From Pleodorina starrii (Eukaryota > Chlorophyta > Chlorophyceae > Chlamydomonadales > Volvocaceae): a DNA stretch of 64,000 nt. The notes below the pieces were generated by a model. That model did not search any database, was not told the origin of the DNA, and saw only the letters and a list, made by a program, of their open reading frames with translations. Both the position numbers and the translations under genes were made by a program. Location: NCBI GenBank assembly GCA_030267565.1, contig BRXU01000003.1, positions 6,113,001 through 6,177,000 on the forward strand. The letters run 5' to 3'. How positions within the stretch are numbered: the stretch's first letter is position 1; every line of letters starts with the position of its first letter. Positions 61,001 through 64,000 of this stretch are shown piece after piece.

Positions 61001-61697
61001 CCGGCCCGCACCCTTCAGCTTCGACCGGAGCACGCTGATTTTGGCCGAGGTGTCCAGAACGAGGGCCGCCGACCCCAGGAGCAGCAGCAGCACATCGTAC
61101 AGGGTCTGCGACGTCGTAATGTGGAGGGCGGGCGTGTGCATTCGCCCTCAAGGCGCGGGAAAGAGGCGGCGGTTTGGGGCGGGTATAGGGCTACCGGTGA
61201 TTACGCTTCGGCATTGGACGCTGCCGAAGGGATGCATACAAACAAGCATGCACAACTTCGTTGGGTTCCTTCCCCCCCGGCGACTAACCTCCAGGTGTAA
61301 CTGCAGCAGCTGCGTTTGGAGGAGCAGGTTACTGGTGACCAGCACAAATAATAAATGGTTGTCAAATCTGCGTCAGGAGGGCGCAACGAGGCATTTGGGG
61401 GCGGGGGAGGGGATGTTGGCGGGAGAATAACACGCGGGCTGGAGTTGCACACGACGCCGCTGCTGGGGTCGCCGTACAAACCCGTTTTCCGCGGCTCGGC
61501 TACACCCACCGGCGGTATACGACGCGGACGTTGGTGCTAGCTATGACCCGTAGCTCGTGCCCGCAGCTCTCCATGCACCATGACGCGATAGTGCTGAGGA
61601 GGCCTTGCGATGCAAACCTGGGTGTCTGGATGTCTCCGAGTGCTCGCGTGAGCAAGGCCGTGTTGCCCTCTTCGAGTATCAAAAATAATTGTGGCAT
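55053..61697 (-). CDS. Unrecognised, mainly alpha-helical protein (about 672 aa)
   Basis: Fifteen minus-strand exons: 61697-61530, 61309-61289 (21-base microexon), 61105-61012, 60262-60183, 59792-59669, 59619-59530, 59352-59273, 58869-58779, 58575-58520, 58244-58191, 57780-57646, 56998-56916, 56651-56387, 55973-55541, 55297-55053 (stop TGA). They total 2,019 bases and all phases agree. The N-terminal half is a series of Leu/Ala-rich helices (QLFLILEEGNTALLTRALGD, TLYDVLLLLLGSAALVLD, QLLVQHLATQHANHHH), as in an ARM/HEAT-like solenoid. The middle includes FSSITFDLALLVEHSPPSAI. The C-terminal third is Ala/Thr/Pro-rich and ends ANTLRATYLMSYHDDD. I know no family that matches. The start codon is the first in-frame ATG; the donor of exon 1 and the microexon are the weakest parts. 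Confidence 0.65.
57481..57645. repeat. CCCTA and CCCTCCGCTA tandem repeats next to a donor site
   Basis: CCCTACCCCA units, then about seven CCCTCCGCTA units (near 57511-57580), then about 12 CCCTA units, run up to the minus-strand donor of exon 57780-57646. Confidence 0.9.
58045..58145 (+). repeat. Short dispersed intronic element, copy 3
   Basis: It begins GGGTTGGGTTGGAGGCATCT and continues GCCGGAGCTTTACCAAGAAG and CATTCCCAAGGTACTCCCTT. It is similar in order and sequence to the copies at 43035 and 45055, but more diverged. Confidence 0.45.
59085..59270. repeat. GGGCCC-rich degenerate tandem repeat in an intron
   Basis: About seven units of roughly 20-28 bases, each with GGGCCCT(C/G)A(C/A)(A/G)GG followed by CCTCCAC or CCTCTACAGGG. 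Units are partly self-complementary. The array abuts the donor of exon 59352-59273. Confidence 0.75.
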
Positions 61698-62097
61698 GTT
61701 TCATGATTTTATAGTGCACCGATATGGGTTGGTCCCTCGTCAGTGCAGTAACAGGCAGGCACACAGCGAGTCTACCGGTATGGGGTCATTACAGGGTACC
61801 ATTAATTCAATTATGATATATTATACAATGCGTATCTCCGCCAGTGTGCGCAAAACTACGAAACAAGCCTGCGCATTTGGCTCTTCGCCTTATTCATGCG
61901 CAGATTCAAAGTGCGGCAGCTGACTTGGCCATGCCAGTGATGGAAAACATGCCTCGGCTGCAACTACTTACCGCTTGTAACATAACAATGACTTTAGAAA
62001 ATGCAAGCGCTGTATACTTCGTGTTGGTTGACCACGACCATTTCTCGACAACGCCAAACCAGGGAAGCGTGCTTATGTTATCTCAAACCTAGACGTG
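61698..62097. promoter_or_regulatory. Short divergent (bidirectional) promoter region
   Basis: Only 400 bases separate the first ATG of the minus-strand gene from the first ATG of the plus-strand gene. The sequence is AT-richer than its surroundings, with ATGATATATTATACAATGCG near 61813 and a TACCGGTA palindrome at 61773. Both promoters must lie here or inside the first exons if the start codons are right. Confidence 0.45.
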
Positions 62098-64000
62098 ATG
62101 TCGCACATATTTAATGAACAGGACTTCTTGCACGAATCGACAGCGAGGCTGAACCTGAGCTGCGAGGAGTTGCAGGCTCGCGACAGACAGCGTGCAGCGG
62201 AGATGGCGGAGCTGTCGGAGATGTTCAGCCGCGCTAGACACCAGAACTCTACTGGCAACGCCGCGGAATCGTCAGCTCAGGTAGGTCGCCGCTCACTGCG
62301 CCATGTGCACGCTCTGGTTCACCCCATCCTCACAACCAAGACCAACGCCCGTCCCAGGCTCCGACCAGCATGTCCACGGACGGCAGCAAGCCCGTCGGAA
62401 CTGGCGGCTCACTCCCCCCAGCGCAAGGTACGATTCGGGTCCAGCCAGCTAAGACACCCGCAGTCCGCCGTCCGAAGAGGACTCTCACGGTGGGCCGCTA
62501 CCTCCAACCACCTCCCCTCCTCGCAGAATGGGACCTCAGCCCGGGTGGCCGGACGCCCATGCCCCGGGTGGTGCAAACCGGCCTCGGGGCGCTGTCCTCG
62601 GCAAACCGGACGCTTTCCACGTTCCAGGACGATGTAAGTGCGCCTCGCTCCTTTTCTCCGACACCACCAGCCCCGGCAGGCGTCCCGGCAGGGGTCCAAC
62701 CCCTCCCCCCTCCCGCGCCACGCTCCCGCCCCAACACCACCCCTAGGACTGCCTGCCTGCCTGCCCCCCCGCCCCCCTTTCCTCCATGCCGCCGCAGCTC
62801 AACACCGGCCTCATGCAGCTCACGCAGCAAGCGGACGTGGCCCGTCGCACCGCCTCCAGCGCCCGGGCGCACGTGGGCTTCCTGCAGCAGCTCGTGTCGC
62901 CGCGGAAGTCCGGCGGGGGGGTCGAAGGCAGCCCGCTGGACCTCGGCTGGGGTCCAGCCGCGGCCGCGCCGGATGCGGCGCTCGCGGGGCCGCTCGGCTA
63001 CGCGGCAGCACCTGGCGGCACACACGCTGGACCCCAGGTGCGAGGGCCCTCGTGTCGTTCCTGGGGGGGTGAGGGGGTTGCCGCTCTCCTGACTGCGGAA
63101 AAGGGGCCGCCGGAGCGGGACACGGTATGCTACGAGCCAGCACGCCCATCGGTGCTGCTGCGGGCGAGTTCGGTCCTCCCTCGGTCCTCCCCGTTCGGAT
63201 GGGGGACCGGAACGCGGCTTGGATGCCGAAGCGTCCCTGGCAGTAGCACGGCCGCGGCAGCACTGCCATCCAGCTGGGTCGTACCGGGGTCGCACCGTAT
63301 TCGTTCCTGGGGCTGGTGACCAGCCTAGCGGGGCTGTGGGGGGCCCTTGACCCAGCTCAGCGGATGACGGACGGAGTCACTCTCACCGCACGCCGAGCAC
63401 AACAACTGGATGCGGGGCGTTTCGAACCCTCGCTCCCTCCCTTCCTTCCCCCTTTCCTCCCTTCCCCCCGCGGGTGTGTGCACTTCAGCCCGGAACGCCG
63501 AACGCGGAGGTCGCGTCGCTGCTGCGGCTCCTGCAGGTGCGCGTGTGTGTGTGCGGGATGGCGCGCGTGGAGCGCCGCCCCCGGACTTTGCCTGCCTGCT
63601 TGCCACCTGCCTTCACCGCTTGGCCTTGCCTGCTGGGTGGAACGCTGGGTGGATGTTACGTACAGGATTCTATACGTAACATTCCTGTACGTAACAGTGG
63701 ATGCATGGGGGTCCTGCGACGCGCTGCGTTGATCGAAACGCGGCGTTTTGCCTTGCGCGTCGGAGACGCTCGTGCTCCACGCGCTCGGGCCCCGGCCCGT
63801 GCGTCCGCGCGGTTTGCAAACCGCGACGGCGCACGAGGGCGCCAGGAAGCCAGGGCGCCACGCACTCGGACCGGCGCAGCCCGGAGGCGCGAAGCAGCCA
63901 AGCCCCATCCGCGCGTCCGTCCGTCCCCCAATGCCCCGAATGCCGCCGGCGCAGGAGGCGGCCCAGCAGCGTGCCCTGGCGGAGACGTCCCTGCAGTCCC
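62098..64000 (+). CDS. Coiled-coil protein, 5' part (3' end outside window)
   Basis: Not recognised as a named family. Exons: 62098-62280, 62358-62427, 62527-62633, 62798-63037, 63489-63536, 63954->64000. All are GT-AG with consistent phases, giving 231 residues in the window. The start ATG is preceded by an in-frame TAG at 62089. The first exon encodes a charged helix (CEELQARDRQRAAEMAELSE). Exon 3 has a WDLSPGGRTPMPRV linker, exon 4 a helix (LNTGLMQLTQQADVARRT) and an Ala/Gly-rich stretch. The last visible exon starts EAAQQRALAETSLQS. It resembles a structural or scaffold protein. It is head-to-head with the unrecognised gene on the minus strand. Confidence 0.65.
63655..63695. repeat. 13-bp perfect inverted repeat in an intron
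   Basis: GTTACGTACAGGA (63655-63667) is repeated in inverse orientation at 63683-63695, with 15 bases between. A separate 18-base palindrome (CGCGGTTTGCAAACCGCG) lies at 63808-63825 in the same intron. Confidence 0.8.

Overview
The window is nuclear DNA of an intron-rich eukaryote with a high GC content. Most introns follow a GT-AG rule with donors such as GTGCGT, GTACGT or GTGAGT. Genes are dense, and introns are full of microsatellites. The gene content points to a photosynthetic organism that builds cilia: a DUF4864-type protein, a GT61-type glycosyltransferase, a p25-alpha (TPPP) protein and an EF-hand/WD40 protein of WDR49/WDR64 type. TTTTAGGG-like motifs, the Chlamydomonas telomere repeat, are scattered in introns. 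A chlorophyte green alga, perhaps of the chlamydomonad group, is my best guess; the species cannot be fixed from the sequence alone. No bacterial operons, CRISPR arrays or RNA genes were seen.

Layout. (1) 1-5789 (+): 3' part of an alanine-rich coiled-coil gene with collagen-like stretches. (2) 5790-7914: intergenic. (3) about 7915-20272 (+): a giant gene encoding an EF-hand-like region, a p25-alpha domain, long Ala-rich coiled coils with tandemly duplicated exons, and a C-terminal GQAPxGYGP repeat domain. (4) 20273-25181: intergenic, with a degraded repeat that contains an open frame. (5) 25182-28297 (-): DUF4864-type gene. (6) 28298-31169: intergenic, with a second copy of that repeat and a Pif1-helicase-like fragment. 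(7) 31170-36869 (+): type II membrane glycosyltransferase of GT61 type, 582 codons in 11 exons. (8) 36870-39901: intergenic. (9) 39902-53454 (-): EF-hand/WD40 protein, about 1,334 aa in 22 exons. (10) 53455-55052: intergenic. (11) 55053-61697 (-): unrecognised, mostly helical protein, about 672 aa in 15 exons. (12) 61698-62097: short divergent promoter region. (13) 62098-64000 (+): 5' part of a coiled-coil gene.

The exon models were built by hand from splice sites, with reading phase carried across every junction. For the GT61, EF-hand/WD40 and unrecognised (55-61.7 kb) genes the summed exon lengths are exact multiples of three and all phases agree. The p25-alpha gene is consistent from 8572 to its stop. 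The p25-alpha and EF-hand/WD40 proteins suggest cilium or axoneme functions, but nothing here shows that the neighbouring genes work in one pathway.

Most unusual features: an in-frame tandem exon duplication with exon fusion at 15.6-17.4 kb; a 67-bp inverted repeat with one mismatch in an intron at 51.1-51.3 kb; an LTR-like insertion inside one duplicated intron; very long homopyrimidine and pentanucleotide repeats in introns; two GC-AG introns supported by phase; and a strong excess of the palindrome TACCGGTA.
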